Assembly: GCA_034436375.1 (NCBI GenBank)
Contig: DAOTVS010000324.1
Span: forward strand, 1-17,770
From: DAOTVS01 sp034436375
Lineage (GTDB): Bacteria > Chloroflexota > Anaerolineae > SpSt-313
Direction of reading: 5' to 3'
DNA: 17,770 nucleotides
Shown here: positions 1 through 9,040 of the stretch, piece by piece
Position numbering within the stretch: position 1 is the first letter of the stretch
Layout of the letters: each line of letters starts with the position of its first letter
The notes under the pieces: model-generated
Databases searched by the model: none
The model's input: the letters and a program-made list of their open reading frames with translations, nothing else
What the model was told of the DNA's origin: nothing
Translations under genes and position numbers: made by a program

Positions 1-137
1 CCAGCTGCAGGCAACCCGCCCAATCCCCCGAATGGCTCCACTCCGGTCGCGTGCGAAGCGCGATGCCCGGATGGGATCCGCGCCCCGATGGGTAAGTACG
101 GCTGTCGTGTTAGGTCCCTTCTAAACGCAACGCCCGG

Positions 138-166
138 TTGCCTTTACAGTCAGACTGTGCTAAGAT
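138..166 (+). promoter_or_regulatory. Candidate sigma70-type promoter of rex
   Basis: A -35-like TTGCCT (138-143, 4/6 to TTGACA) is followed after 17 nt by a -10-like TAAGAT (161-166, 4/6 to TATAAT). This would start transcription near 173, about 65 nt before the rex ATG. It is a moderate match only. Confidence 0.4.
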
Positions 167-183
167 AGTTCCAATAATCACAA
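166..183 (+). promoter_or_regulatory. Candidate Rex operator (autoregulation)
   Basis: The right half TCACAA (178-183) is a perfect half of the known Rex consensus TTGTGA-N6-TCACAA. The left half (TAGTTC, 166-171) is poor, giving about 10 of 18 matches overall. The site overlaps the candidate -10 and start point of rex, where an autorepressor would act. This is an inference from one good half-site. Confidence 0.3.
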
Positions 184-238
184 GACGTGTGCTCGTCTCT
201 GCGCTGGCAGAGGCGATGCTGGGCTGAGGAGCTCGTCT

Positions 239-898
239 ATGGCAGCAACAGATGTGCCAGAGATTGTGATCCGGCGCCTGCCCCTCTATCTGCGAGCCTT
301 GGTGGCCCTCGCAGAGGCCAATGTCTCGGTCACTTCCTCTCAGGAATTGAGTGAGCGATTGGGCATCAGTTCTGCTCAGATCCGCAAGGATCTCTCCTAT
401 TTTGGGGAGTTTGGCAAGCAGGGCATGGGCTACGAAGTGGCCTTCCTGCGCGACCAACTGCGGCACATCCTGAAGCAGGACCGGAACTGGGACATGGTGC
501 TGGTCGGCGCGGGTGACCTGGGCCACGCAATCTTGAATTATGCCGGGTTCAAGCATTGGGGCTACCGGATCGTGGCCGTCTTTGATAATGACCCTGCTAA
601 GATCGGCAAAGTGCTGGGGGGATTGCCGGTGCGCAGTACGGCGGAACTGCAGGAGAGCCTGGCGACCCTGTCCGTACAGATCGGCATCATCGCCGTGCCC
701 GCCGTGCATGCGCAGGAGGTTGCCGCCCAGTTGGTCGCCGGCGGCATTCACGCCATCCTGAACTATGCGCCCATCAACCTGACTGTGCCGGAGGATGTGC
801 GTGTGCACTATATTGACCCTATGGTCGGGTTGCAAAGCATGAGCTATTATCTCACGCAAGACGCAGGGCCGTCGTGCATTATAATAAGTAAACCGTAA
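239..898 (+). CDS. rex: Redox-sensing transcriptional repressor Rex
   Basis: Homodimeric DNA-binding repressor that senses the NADH/NAD+ ratio; NADH binding releases it from operators of respiratory and fermentative genes. The protein has 219 residues, the usual family length. An N-terminal winged helix (about 1-80) carries the family pattern around residues 33-63 (SSQELSERLGISSAQIRKD, then YFGEFGKQGMGY). A Rossmann domain follows with the dinucleotide loop GAGDLG at 90-95 and the acidic VFDNDP at 114-119. The C-terminal swapped helix region contains IDPMVGLQSMSYYL. The ATG at 239 has a GAGGAG Shine-Dalgarno at 226-231, 7 nt upstream. The last residues (about SKP) and the stop TAA (896-898) are encoded by the left arm of the inverted-repeat element at 884-1018. 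Convergent with mreB. Identification is secure; the regulon cannot be seen here. Confidence 0.95.
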   Translation: MAATDVPEIVIRRLPLYLRALVALAEANVSVTSSQELSERLGISSAQIRKDLSYFGEFGKQGMGYEVAFLRDQLRHILKQDRNWDMVLVGAGDLGHAILNYAGFKHWGYRIVAVFDNDPAKIGKVLGGLPVRSTAELQESLATLSVQIGIIAVPAVHAQEVAAQLVAGGIHAILNYAPINLTVPEDVRVHYIDPMVGLQSMSYYLTQDAGPSCIIISKP

Positions 899-1018
899 TA
901 AGTAAGGTCGCCATTGCGCGCCATCTACGATGCTCTGCGTATGGCCCGCTTTGGGCGAGCAATGGGCAGAGCACCATACACTGCGCTATGGCGACCTTAC
1001 TTATTACGGTTTACTTAT
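884..1018. repeat. Heptad-armed inverted repeat, copy 1 (rex/mreB)
   Basis: Perfect 31-bp arms at 884-914 and 988-1018. The left arm reads as 7-nt units AGTAAAC CGTAATA AGTAAGG (887-907) followed by TCGCCAT. The interior is also self-complementary: 931-938 pairs with 966-973, and GCCC 944-947 pairs with GGGC 953-956, so the whole 135 nt can fold as one long hairpin. It lies between convergent genes and supplies the rex stop codon. It may act as a bidirectional terminator, but no T-tract is present. Same family as the copies near 5372, 6400 and 8047. Confidence 0.9.
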
Positions 1019-1024
1019 GATGAG

Positions 1025-2026
1025 TTACGACGCCGGCAGAGTGCGCCGCAGGATATCGACCATGTCCAGCGCTTTGCCGGCGCCAAGCGCCACGCAGGCC
1101 ACCGGGTTCTCGGCCACATGGCAGGGCACGCCGGTATGCTTGGTGAGGAAACGGTCGATATGACGCAAGAGTGAGCTGCCGCCTGTCATGACCATGCCCC
1201 GATCAATGATATCGGAAGCCAACTCGGGGGGCGTCTTTTCCAGCACCGAGCGCACTGTGTTGACAATAGAAGCCAGAGGCTCAGCGATTGCTTCGGTAAC
1301 CTCTGCTGAAGTGATCTGGATCGTGCGCGGCAAACCAGCCACCTGGTCGCGCCCCCGCACCTCCAGGCTCAGATCTTCCTCCAACGGCAGGGCAGAACCG
1401 ATGGCAATCTTGATCTCTTCCGCCGTCTGATCGCCAATGAGGAGATTGTACTTGCGGCGGACAAAGGCAGAGATAGCCTCGTCGAGCTTGTTGCCACCTG
1501 TTCGCACCGAGCCCGAGACAACGATGCCGTTCATCGAGAGCACGGCCGCTTCGCAGGTGCCGCCGCCGATATCCACCACCATATTGCCGGTAGGGGTATC
1601 CACGGGCAGCCCGGCGCCCATCCCAGCCGCGAGAGGCTCGGGAATGAGAAACGCCTCGCGTGCGCCCGCTTGCATTGCCGCATCATGCACGGCGCGGCTT
1701 TCCACGCTGGTTACCCCAACGGGGACGCTGATCATCACCAGAGGCTTCATGCGCAGGCGGCCACAGACACGGCTGATAAAATAGTGGAGCATCGCTTCGG
1801 TAACAATATAGTCGGCGATCACACCGTCACGCATGGGGCGCGCGACCTCGATCGTCTCGGGGGTACGACCGAGCATAGCGTGAGCTTCATTACCAACGGC
1901 CAAGATGCGGTTATCGCGCACCGAGATGGCCACGACCGAAGGTTCCTGTAGGACGATCCCTTTACCCTTGACATAGACCAGCACGCTGACCGTGCCCAGG
2001 TCGACGCCGATTTGCCGAGCGAACAT
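1025..2026 (-). CDS. mreB: Rod-shape determining protein MreB/Mbl
   Basis: Bacterial actin that polymerises under the membrane and guides the elongation-mode peptidoglycan machinery. The protein has 333 residues when started at the ATG at 2026, which has a strong GGGGAGG upstream; an in-frame extension to 2071 gives non-homologous residues and was rejected. Family blocks: IGVDLGT (phosphate-1 loop), VYVKGKGIVLQEPSVVAI, IPEPLAAGMGAGLPV (with the hydrolysis Glu), VVDIGGGTCEAAVLS (phosphate-2) and MTGGSSLLR near the C-terminus. Oddities: the usual DLGTANT/DLGTANV is DLGTVSV, and GGGTTE is GGGTCE. It follows murA by 90 nt. The atp-murA-mbl linkage also known in Bacillus suggests an Mbl-like role, but MreB and Mbl cannot be separated here. 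Confidence 0.93.
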   Translation of the reverse strand: MFARQIGVDLGTVSVLVYVKGKGIVLQEPSVVAISVRDNRILAVGNEAHAMLGRTPETIEVARPMRDGVIADYIVTEAMLHYFISRVCGRLRMKPLVMISVPVGVTSVESRAVHDAAMQAGAREAFLIPEPLAAGMGAGLPVDTPTGNMVVDIGGGTCEAAVLSMNGIVVSGSVRTGGNKLDEAISAFVRRKYNLLIGDQTAEEIKIAIGSALPLEEDLSLEVRGRDQVAGLPRTIQITSAEVTEAIAEPLASIVNTVRSVLEKTPPELASDIIDRGMVMTGGSSLLRHIDRFLTKHTGVPCHVAENPVACVALGAGKALDMVDILRRTLPAS

Positions 2027-2116
2027 CCATCCTCCCCTAGTGCGCGACCACATCACACCACGCCCTACCACCTGGCCGGGAAGGGCTCCAATGGGGCCAG
2101 GCAGTGGGTACTGCCC

Positions 2117-3457
2117 TTACCCAGCGGCAGTAGCCGCAGCGGATGCAGCAGCCGCATGATCGGCGCGGCCATTGCCGCCGGCCTTGCTTACCGACTCTAC
2201 CTTGCCCTCAAAGCGTTTGATCTGAGCTCCCATGTCGGCCAGCTTCTCGGTGATCCCTTCGTAGCCGCGGTCGATCCAGTGTACATCGGTGATTGTGGTC
2301 CGTCCTTCAGCCGCCAGCCCTGCCAGGATCTCAGCGGCGCCGGCGCGGATATCGAGGGCACGCACTTCCGTCCCCTTGAGGGGAGTCGGGCCCTGCACAA
2401 GAGCCGTCTGGCCGCGCACCTCAATCCGCGCGCCCATCTTGCGCAGCTCTGTAGCATAGTGCAGCCGGTCATCGAACATGGTCTCGTGGATGGTACTTTC
2501 GCCTTCGGCTTGCGTCATGAGCACAGCAAATGGCGCCTGCAGGTCAGTCGGAAAGCCAGGATAGGGGAAAGTTTGGATATCCAGTCCACGGAGATGATCT
2601 GCGCCGCGGACCACGTAACGCTCGGGGTCCATTCTAACATCAACGCCCGCTTCTTGCAACTTGCTGGTAAGCGCTCCCAGGTAAGGCGCCACGGCGCTAT
2701 CCATCTCCACCGTGCCGCGGGTCACAGCCGCGGCCAGAGCAAATGTCCCCGCCTCCAAACGATCTGGCATGATGCGGAAGCAGCCGCCATGCAGTTTTTC
2801 CACCCCTTCGACGGTGATAATACCTGTGCCGGCGCCATAGATGCGCGCACCCAACGAGTTTAAGAAATTCGCCAGGTCAACCACTTCAGGCTCTACCGAG
2901 GCATTCTCGATGATGGTGGTACCGCGGGCCAGGCAGGCGGCCATGAGCAGGTTCTCGGTGCCGGTATGACTGGGGTAATCTAACGAAAGGTGCTCGCCCC
3001 ACAGATGAGGGGCGCGGGCCTTGTAGGTGCCATTCTGTCGATCGACCTGGGCGCCCATCGTCTGGAAGCCCTTCAGGTCCACGCTAACGGGGCGCGTGCC
3101 GATCGCACAGCCGCCAGGGTGAGGCGCTTCGGCCTGGCCAAAGCGCGCCAGGAGCGGCCCGACCACGAGAAAACTGGCACGCATACGGGTAGCCAGGTCC
3201 GCTGGCACAACAGGGCTGTTGAGGCTACGCGCCCGCACCAACAGGGTATTCGCACCAAGCCATTGCAACTCGGCGCCCAGCGCCTTGAGCACATCCGCCA
3301 TAGTCAGAACATCTTGAATATGGGGCACTTTTTCCAGGTAGCATTCATCGGCCGTCAGCAATGTAGCTGCCATGATAGGCAAAGCCGCATTCTTGGCGCC
3401 ACTGATGTTGGCTTCCCCCTGCAGGGGTTTATCTCCATCTATGATGATGTAGGACAC
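2117..3457 (-). CDS. murA: UDP-N-acetylglucosamine 1-carboxyvinyltransferase (MurA)
   Basis: Catalyses the first committed step of peptidoglycan synthesis: transfer of enolpyruvate from PEP to UDP-GlcNAc in the cytoplasm. The protein has 446 residues, against a usual length near 420. The substrate-binding Lys22-Asn23 lie in GAKNAALP. The fosfomycin-target cysteine is Cys117 in HPGGCAIGTRPV. RMRASF and FPTDLQAPF (catalytic Asp) are present. The start is GTG at 3457, because translation from there matches the family N-terminus directly; a GGAGGT lies about 12 nt upstream, longer than ideal. The extra length is a C-terminal Ala-rich tail (about 25 residues ending SAAATAAG), low-complexity and probably disordered. 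It lies 60 nt after atpC. The retained Cys predicts fosfomycin sensitivity of the enzyme. Confidence 0.96.
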   Translation of the reverse strand: MSYIIIDGDKPLQGEANISGAKNAALPIMAATLLTADECYLEKVPHIQDVLTMADVLKALGAELQWLGANTLLVRARSLNSPVVPADLATRMRASFLVVGPLLARFGQAEAPHPGGCAIGTRPVSVDLKGFQTMGAQVDRQNGTYKARAPHLWGEHLSLDYPSHTGTENLLMAACLARGTTIIENASVEPEVVDLANFLNSLGARIYGAGTGIITVEGVEKLHGGCFRIMPDRLEAGTFALAAAVTRGTVEMDSAVAPYLGALTSKLQEAGVDVRMDPERYVVRGADHLRGLDIQTFPYPGFPTDLQAPFAVLMTQAEGESTIHETMFDDRLHYATELRKMGARIEVRGQTALVQGPTPLKGTEVRALDIRAGAAEILAGLAAEGRTTITDVHWIDRGYEGITEKLADMGAQIKRFEGKVESVSKAGGNGRADHAAAASAAATAAG

Positions 3458-3517
3458 GGCACCTACGACACCTCCAACGTATTTGCACGACCTTCGACCT
3501 GACCGGCAACTCCAGGC

Positions 3518-3952
3518 TCAGTCCTCCTCACTCCTCCCTTTCGGATGCTGCTTGGGAGCACGGCGTCTGGCTACTTGCAGCCGAACGAGCGAGCGGCGCA
3601 AAGCTGTTTCAGCTTGCGCCGATTCGGGACCATTTGCCGCATGCTGGATCCATTCCGCCGCCCGCTTGCGGGCAGCTTGAGCGCGTTGCAGGTCGATCTC
3701 ATGGGCCGCTTCAGCGACGTCGGCCAGCACAATCACCCGGTCAGGCCGCACCTGCATCAGGCCTCCGTGAATGGCAAAAGCATCCTCTGTGCCCCCATGG
3801 CGCACCACCAATTCGCCATGGCCCAGGCCGGCTATCAGATAGGTGTGATGGGGCAGGACCGTGAATTGCCCCTCAAGACCGGGCGCCACAACCGCCTCTG
3901 CCTCGCCAGAGTATAACTGGCGCTCGATGGTGGCAATCTCGATGCGCATCAT
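3518..3952 (-). CDS. atpC: ATP synthase F1 subunit epsilon
   Basis: Central-stalk subunit of F1 that couples the c-ring to gamma and can inhibit ATP hydrolysis. The protein has 144 residues. The N-terminal beta-sandwich is recognisable (IATIERQLYSGEAEAVVAPG, then GQFTVLPHHTYLIAGL). The C-terminal helical part contains IDLQRAQAARKRAAEW; its IDLQRA fits the I(L)DxxRA ATP-binding motif described for regulatory epsilon subunits. The C-terminus is longer and more basic than usual (VARRRAPKQHPKG). The start overlaps the beta stop by 4 nt (ATGA), implying translational coupling. A second Met immediately follows, so the start could be 3949. Confidence 0.93.
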   Translation of the reverse strand: MMRIEIATIERQLYSGEAEAVVAPGLEGQFTVLPHHTYLIAGLGHGELVVRHGGTEDAFAIHGGLMQVRPDRVIVLADVAEAAHEIDLQRAQAARKRAAEWIQHAANGPESAQAETALRRSLVRLQVARRRAPKQHPKGRSEED

Positions 3953-5349
3953 GCGCCCATCTCCCTTGCCGCCTGGATGACCTCATCTATGGTCCCACGC
4001 ATATAAAAGGCCTGCTCTGGAACATTGTCGAGCTCCCCGGCCAGGATCATTTTAAAGCCGCGCACACTTTCCCGAATAGGCACATAGCGTCCGGGGCGGC
4101 CGGTAAACTGCTCTGCCACAAACATCGGCTGCGATAAGAAACGCTGGATACGCCGGGCCCGCGCCACCACACGCTTGTCCTCATCGCTCAGTTCCTCGAT
4201 ACCAAGGATCGCGATGATATCCTGTAACTCCCTGTACCGCTGAAGCACCTGCTGCACACCCCGTGCCACCAGGTAATGCTCTTGCCCGACAATGTGCGGA
4301 TCCAAGATGCGTGAGGTCGACGCCAAAGGATCCACAGCCGGGTAGAGGCCCTGCTCCACAATGGCGCGGTCGAGGGCCACAATCGCATCAAGATGGGCAA
4401 AAGTGGTGGCAGGCGCGGGATCCGTATAATCATCGGCAGGCACATAAACGGCCTGTACCGAGGTAATCGAGCCGCGAGTGGTGGAAGTGATCCGCTCCTG
4501 CAAGGCGCCCATCTCTGTGCCCAGCGTCGGTTGATAGCCAACGGCCGAGGGCATCCGCCCTAGCAAAGCCGACACTTCCATCCCCGCCATGACAAAGCGA
4601 TAGATATTGTCGATAAAGAGCAAGACATCCTTGCCCGCATCGCGAAAATACTCAGCCATGCTCAGGCCGGTGAGCCCCACACGCAAGCGCACTCCCGGGG
4701 GTTCGTTCATCTGGCCAAAGACGAGCACCGTTTTGTCCAGCACGCCGGCCTCCTGCATCTCATGCCAGAGGTCGTTGCCCTCACGGCTGCGCTCGCCCAC
4801 GCCAGTGAAAACGGAAAACCCGCCGTGCTCGAAAGCGATATTGCGTATCAGCTCGTAGATGATGATGGTTTTGCCCGTGCCTGCGCCGCCAAAGACGCCT
4901 GTCTTGCCGCCCTTGGTAAAAGGAGCGATCAGATCGATCACCTTCAGGCCAGTCTCGAAAACCTGTGTCTCGGTCGATTGCTCTTCCAGCGGCGGGGCCG
5001 GGCGATGGATGGGATAGCGCTCGGTGCTCTCGATTGGGCCTCGATTATCGTCCGGCTGGCCCAGTACGTTCATCAGCCGCCCCAGCGTCGCTGGCCCCAC
5101 GGGCACCGTGATCGGCCCGCCGGTATCGAATGCCAGCATGCCGCGGCGGAGACCGTCGGTCGGCCCCATGGCCACGCAGCGCACCCAGCCACGCTCGAGC
5201 TGCTGCTCCACTTCAGCCACCAGAACATCATTATCGGAACGAGGGATCTCGATGGCGGAATAGATCGCCGGCAGAGAATCGGCAGGGAAAGCGACATCGA
5301 TCACGGGCCCAATAATCTGCACGACCTCGCCACGAGTCCCTTTGGCCAT
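3949..5349 (-). CDS. atpD: ATP synthase F1 subunit beta
   Basis: Catalytic subunit of F1 (three copies). The protein has 466 residues, the usual length. Walker A is GGAGTGKT at 154-161; most family members have GGAGVGKT, so the Val-to-Thr change is noteworthy. The catalytic Glu is E186 in GVGERSREGNDLW. Walker B is LLFIDNIYRF, and IEELSDED corresponds to the DELSEED lever. The start chosen is ATG 5349 (MAKGTRGEVVQIIGP), with AGGAGG at 5354-5359. An in-frame upstream extension to 5454 translates a repeat element and was rejected. The 141-nt gap to gamma holds copy 2 of the heptad inverted repeat. Confidence 0.97.
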   Translation of the reverse strand: MAKGTRGEVVQIIGPVIDVAFPADSLPAIYSAIEIPRSDNDVLVAEVEQQLERGWVRCVAMGPTDGLRRGMLAFDTGGPITVPVGPATLGRLMNVLGQPDDNRGPIESTERYPIHRPAPPLEEQSTETQVFETGLKVIDLIAPFTKGGKTGVFGGAGTGKTIIIYELIRNIAFEHGGFSVFTGVGERSREGNDLWHEMQEAGVLDKTVLVFGQMNEPPGVRLRVGLTGLSMAEYFRDAGKDVLLFIDNIYRFVMAGMEVSALLGRMPSAVGYQPTLGTEMGALQERITSTTRGSITSVQAVYVPADDYTDPAPATTFAHLDAIVALDRAIVEQGLYPAVDPLASTSRILDPHIVGQEHYLVARGVQQVLQRYRELQDIIAILGIEELSDEDKRVVARARRIQRFLSQPMFVAEQFTGRPGRYVPIRESVRGFKMILAGELDNVPEQAFYMRGTIDEVIQAAREMGA

Positions 5350-5371
5350 CCGTCCTCCTACGAGAGTGATC

Positions 5372-5502
5372 CGTAATCCGTAATGCGTAAGGTCATCATT
5401 TCGCGTGCATGTTGCTCCACAACCTGATTGTCTCAGCGGGCCTCTATAGAGCAACGCATGCCCCGGAATGGGAACCTTACGGATTACGCATTACGTATTA
5501 CG
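5372..5502. repeat. Heptad-armed inverted repeat, copy 2 (beta/gamma gap)
   Basis: The left arm has units CGTAATC CGTAATG CGTAAGG at 5372-5392. The right arm (5475-5502), read on the minus strand, is CGTAATA CGTAATG CGTAATC CGTAAGG. The arms pair imperfectly, mostly differing at the seventh base of a unit. The interior has a second stem (GTGCATGTTGCTC with GAGCAACGCATGC). The gamma stop codon (5491-5493) lies inside the right arm. Confidence 0.85.
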
Positions 5503-6372
5503 ATTCAGCGCTGCGGCGCCGCTCACGATATCGATCAATTCCTCCGTAATCGCCTCTTGGCGCGCCTTATTGTACGTCAATGTCAGATCATTGATCAAAC
5601 TGTGCGCATTCTCTGCGGCAGCGCGCATCGCCATCATGCGCGCCGATTGCTCGCTGGCCACTGCCTCCAGCAGCGCCTGATACACCTGCATCTCGACATA
5701 GCGTCGCAACATAAGGCGCAAGACCCTGGGCGCCCTGGGCTCGAAGAGATAGGACACCTGTGGTACGACGGCCTCGCTTCCCCCCGCCTCCACCGGCAGC
5801 AACTGTTGCACTGTTGGGTCCTGTCGCAGCATGCTGATGAACCGGGTATACACCAGCCATACCCTGTCTACCGCCCCCCGCCGCACATCTATGGTCGCCA
5901 GGCGGGCAATGGGCCGCGCCTCTGCGGCGCTGGGGTGCTCGGGCAGGTCGAAATCACCCACGATACGCGCATCGAGGCTGCCGCCATGTCGGCGCAGATA
6001 ATCGCGCCCCTTGTGACCCACGGTAACCACCTGCACCGGCACGGTCTGTTTCCGGATCAGGTCCATCGCCGCCTGGACCACATTCTGGTTGTAACCGCCG
6101 CAGAGCCCCCGGTTGGCGGAGATGAGGACCACCATCACCGTCCGCGGCGGGCGCGCTCGCAACAGCGGATGCTGGCGCCGCTCGTCGGGGCTCATGTGGG
6201 CCACCAGGTTAGCCAGCACCTCCCGGGAGAGCCCGGCGTAGGGCCGGCTGGCCAGGGTCATCTGTTGGGCGCGGCGCATCTTCGAGGCCGCTACCGTCTC
6301 CATCGCCTGGGTCACCTTGGCGATATTGCGGACGCTGCGAATGCGCTTGCGGATCTCACGCAAGGTTGCCAC
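5491..6372 (-). CDS. atpG: ATP synthase F1 subunit gamma
   Basis: Rotor shaft of F1; its N- and C-terminal helices form the coiled coil inside the alpha3beta3 ring. The protein has 293 residues, close to the usual ~286. The N-terminal helix MATLREIRKRIRSVRNIAKV and the following TQAMETVAASKMRRAQ are diagnostic. The C-terminal helix contains ARMMAMRAAAENAHSLI and ends in EELIDIVSGAAAL. The start is GTG at 6372 with GAGGG a few bases upstream. The last residues (about NRNT) and the TAA stop come from the right arm of repeat copy 2, so the native C-terminus was probably altered slightly when the element inserted. Repeat copy 3 fills the 146-nt gap to alpha. Confidence 0.96.
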   Translation of the reverse strand: MATLREIRKRIRSVRNIAKVTQAMETVAASKMRRAQQMTLASRPYAGLSREVLANLVAHMSPDERRQHPLLRARPPRTVMVVLISANRGLCGGYNQNVVQAAMDLIRKQTVPVQVVTVGHKGRDYLRRHGGSLDARIVGDFDLPEHPSAAEARPIARLATIDVRRGAVDRVWLVYTRFISMLRQDPTVQQLLPVEAGGSEAVVPQVSYLFEPRAPRVLRLMLRRYVEMQVYQALLEAVASEQSARMMAMRAAAENAHSLINDLTLTYNKARQEAITEELIDIVSGAAALNRNT

Positions 6373-6399
6373 AGTAACCCTCTATAGGGAGGCACAAGG

Positions 6400-6518
6400 T
6401 GTAATCTGTAATACGTCATCCGTAAGGTCGCCGTTCGAGCAGGCGTCGCCTTTCAGGGCGTCCGACCCGGCAAAGCGTGGGCAGAGCATCGAACATGACG
6501 AAGCGGCAACCTTACGCA

Positions 6519-6537
<19 letters not shown>
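6400..6537. repeat. Heptad-armed inverted repeat, copy 3 (gamma/alpha gap)
   Basis: Left units TGTAATC TGTAATA CGTCATC CGTAAGG lie at 6400-6427, followed by TCGCCG. The right arm at 6510-6537, read on the minus strand, is AGTAATG TGTAATC CGTAATG CGTAAGG. The interior includes GGGCAGAGCAT at 6479-6489, shared with copy 1. The alpha stop codon (6519-6521) is in the third right-arm unit, so the last residues of alpha (about VMCNP) are repeat-encoded. Confidence 0.85.
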
Positions 6538-8030
<1,493 letters not shown>

Positions 8031-8046
8031 GCTACGCCCTCCAATC

Positions 8047-8185
8047 CGTAACAAGCAATCCGTAATGCGTAAGGTCGCCATGCCATTGCGTGCGCTGCCC
8101 CATAGACGTGCGCTCCAGATGAGTTCAGGAAGAGCCGGGTGCGCCCTGCAATGGCAACCTTTCGTATTACGCATTACTTATTGCG
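8047..8185. repeat. Heptad-armed inverted repeat, copy 4 (alpha/delta gap)
   Basis: Left units CGTAACA AGCAATC CGTAATG CGTAAGG lie at 8047-8074, followed by TCGCCAT. The right arm at 8158-8185, read on the minus strand, is CGCAATA AGTAATG CGTAATA CGAAAGG. Inner sequences CCATTGC and GCAATGG also pair. The left edge lies 5 nt from the alpha Shine-Dalgarno, and the right edge is 8 nt from the delta stop. This is the most decayed copy. Confidence 0.85.
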
Positions 8186-8192
8186 CATCGCA

Positions 8193-8549
8193 TCACGCCA
8201 AATGCTGCCGCAAATCCTCCAGACGGCCGCGCAACGACCCATCGATGATCCGGTCCCCCACCCGCAGCCAGACGCCGCCCAAAAGTTGGGGGTCCACTTC
8301 ATAGCTCACCGGCCCCGCCTCCGGAAAGCGTTGCGCCAGGGCAAACTCCAGGCGAGATCGCTCCTGCTCTGTCAAGGGTACCGCGCTGCGCACCACGACC
8401 GACCGCACAGTCCCCCGCGGCCGTGTGAGCGCACCCACTTCGGCCACCAAGCGCTGCAGGAACTCGACCTGTGCCGGGTTGATGGCGCCGCTCTGCCCCA
8501 GCTGCGCACTGCGTTCGATCAGATCTTGCCCCCAGCTTTGGCCGCTCAC
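8193..8549 (-). CDS. atpH: ATP synthase subunit delta, short form lacking most of the N-terminal domain
   Basis: Peripheral-stalk subunit joining b to the top of F1. Only 118 residues, against ~175-180 in typical members. The C-terminal domain is clear: VVVRSAVPLTEQERSRLE, DPQLLGGVWLRVGDRIIDGS and RGRLEDLRQHLA match the conserved C-terminal signature. The first ~85 residues of a standard delta (most of the six-helix N-terminal domain that binds alpha) are replaced by about 28 residues of unclear origin. The start is GTG 8549 in a GTGA overlap with the b stop, so the gene is translationally coupled. The full-length b gene occupies the DNA upstream, so there is no room for the missing domain. 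Either delta works in reduced form or another protein supplies the contact. Confidence 0.85.
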   Translation of the reverse strand: MSGQSWGQDLIERSAQLGQSGAINPAQVEFLQRLVAEVGALTRPRGTVRSVVVRSAVPLTEQERSRLEFALAQRFPEAGPVSYEVDPQLLGGVWLRVGDRIIDGSLRGRLEDLRQHLA

Positions 8550-9040
8550 GGGACTTGCTCCAACTGACTCAAAAAGTCATCGATGATCTGGCGATGCGTG
8601 TCATCATCCAGGGCCTGCCCCAGCACCTGGCCGGCCGCCGTGATGGCCACATCAGCCACCTGGCCCCGCAGAGAGCGCATCATCTCGCGCCGCTCACGCT
8701 CGATATCCGCATTGGCGCGCTCTCGCAACTGCCTTGCCTCTGCGATAGCCTGTGCCAGAATGGCCTGGCGCTCCTTTTCCGCTGCCTGCCGGGCCTCTTC
8801 CACAATCCTCTGAGCCTCACGGCGGGCATCGTCCAGGCGCCTCTGATACTCCGCCTCAATCTCCAGTGCACGCTTCTCGCTCTCCGCGACCGCTGCCAGA
8901 CCCTTTTCGATCTTTTCGCGCCGCTCGCGCAGCATCCGGCTGACCGGACGGTACAGGAACAGGATCAGCAGAACGAGCAGGAGGACAAAGTTAACCAACT
9001 GCGCAACCAGCGCTCCCACGTCGATGCCCAGTGCCGCCAA
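8546..9040 (-). CDS. atpF: ATP synthase Fo subunit b
   Basis: Peripheral-stalk subunit. The protein has 164 residues: one N-terminal membrane helix (about 10-30, LVAQLVNFVLLLVLLILFLY), then a long charged helix (RERREKIEKGLAAVAESEK onward) typical of the right-handed coiled-coil stator, and a conserved end (AAGQVLGQALDDDTHRQIID). The start is TTG at 9040, with AAGGAG at 9047-9052, 6 nt upstream, and the family N-terminus begins right there. The stop overlaps the delta start by 4 nt. Only one b gene is present, so a homodimer is expected. Confidence 0.94.
   Translation of the reverse strand: MAALGIDVGALVAQLVNFVLLLVLLILFLYRPVSRMLRERREKIEKGLAAVAESEKRALEIEAEYQRRLDDARREAQRIVEEARQAAEKERQAILAQAIAEARQLRERANADIERERREMMRSLRGQVADVAITAAGQVLGQALDDDTHRQIIDDFLSQLEQVP

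Larger units (their letters stand above)
1..238. other. Upstream region of rex; no gene assigned
   Basis: Leader of rex. All three plus-strand frames entering from the left edge close by position 165 (stops near 95, 123 and 165), and none shows a recognisable protein tail, so an upstream gene cannot be assigned. The stretch 138-183 holds a candidate promoter and a candidate Rex site, listed separately. The rest is GC-rich with nothing recognised. Confidence 0.5.

Noticed and set aside
1..165. Tail of an upstream protein-coding gene
   Set aside because: Open frames from the edge are short and match nothing recognisable.
110..859. A 249-codon minus-strand frame opposite rex
   Set aside because: Rex on the + strand is certain; the reverse frame matches no family and has no ribosome site.
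5350..5454. N-terminal extension of the beta subunit
   Set aside because: It translates the exit arm of repeat copy 2; ATG 5349 has AGGAGG and matches family N-termini.
8193..8600. Frameshift hiding the missing delta N-terminal domain
   Set aside because: The DNA upstream encodes the conserved C-terminus of b with a tight GTGA overlap, so no remnant can be fitted there.
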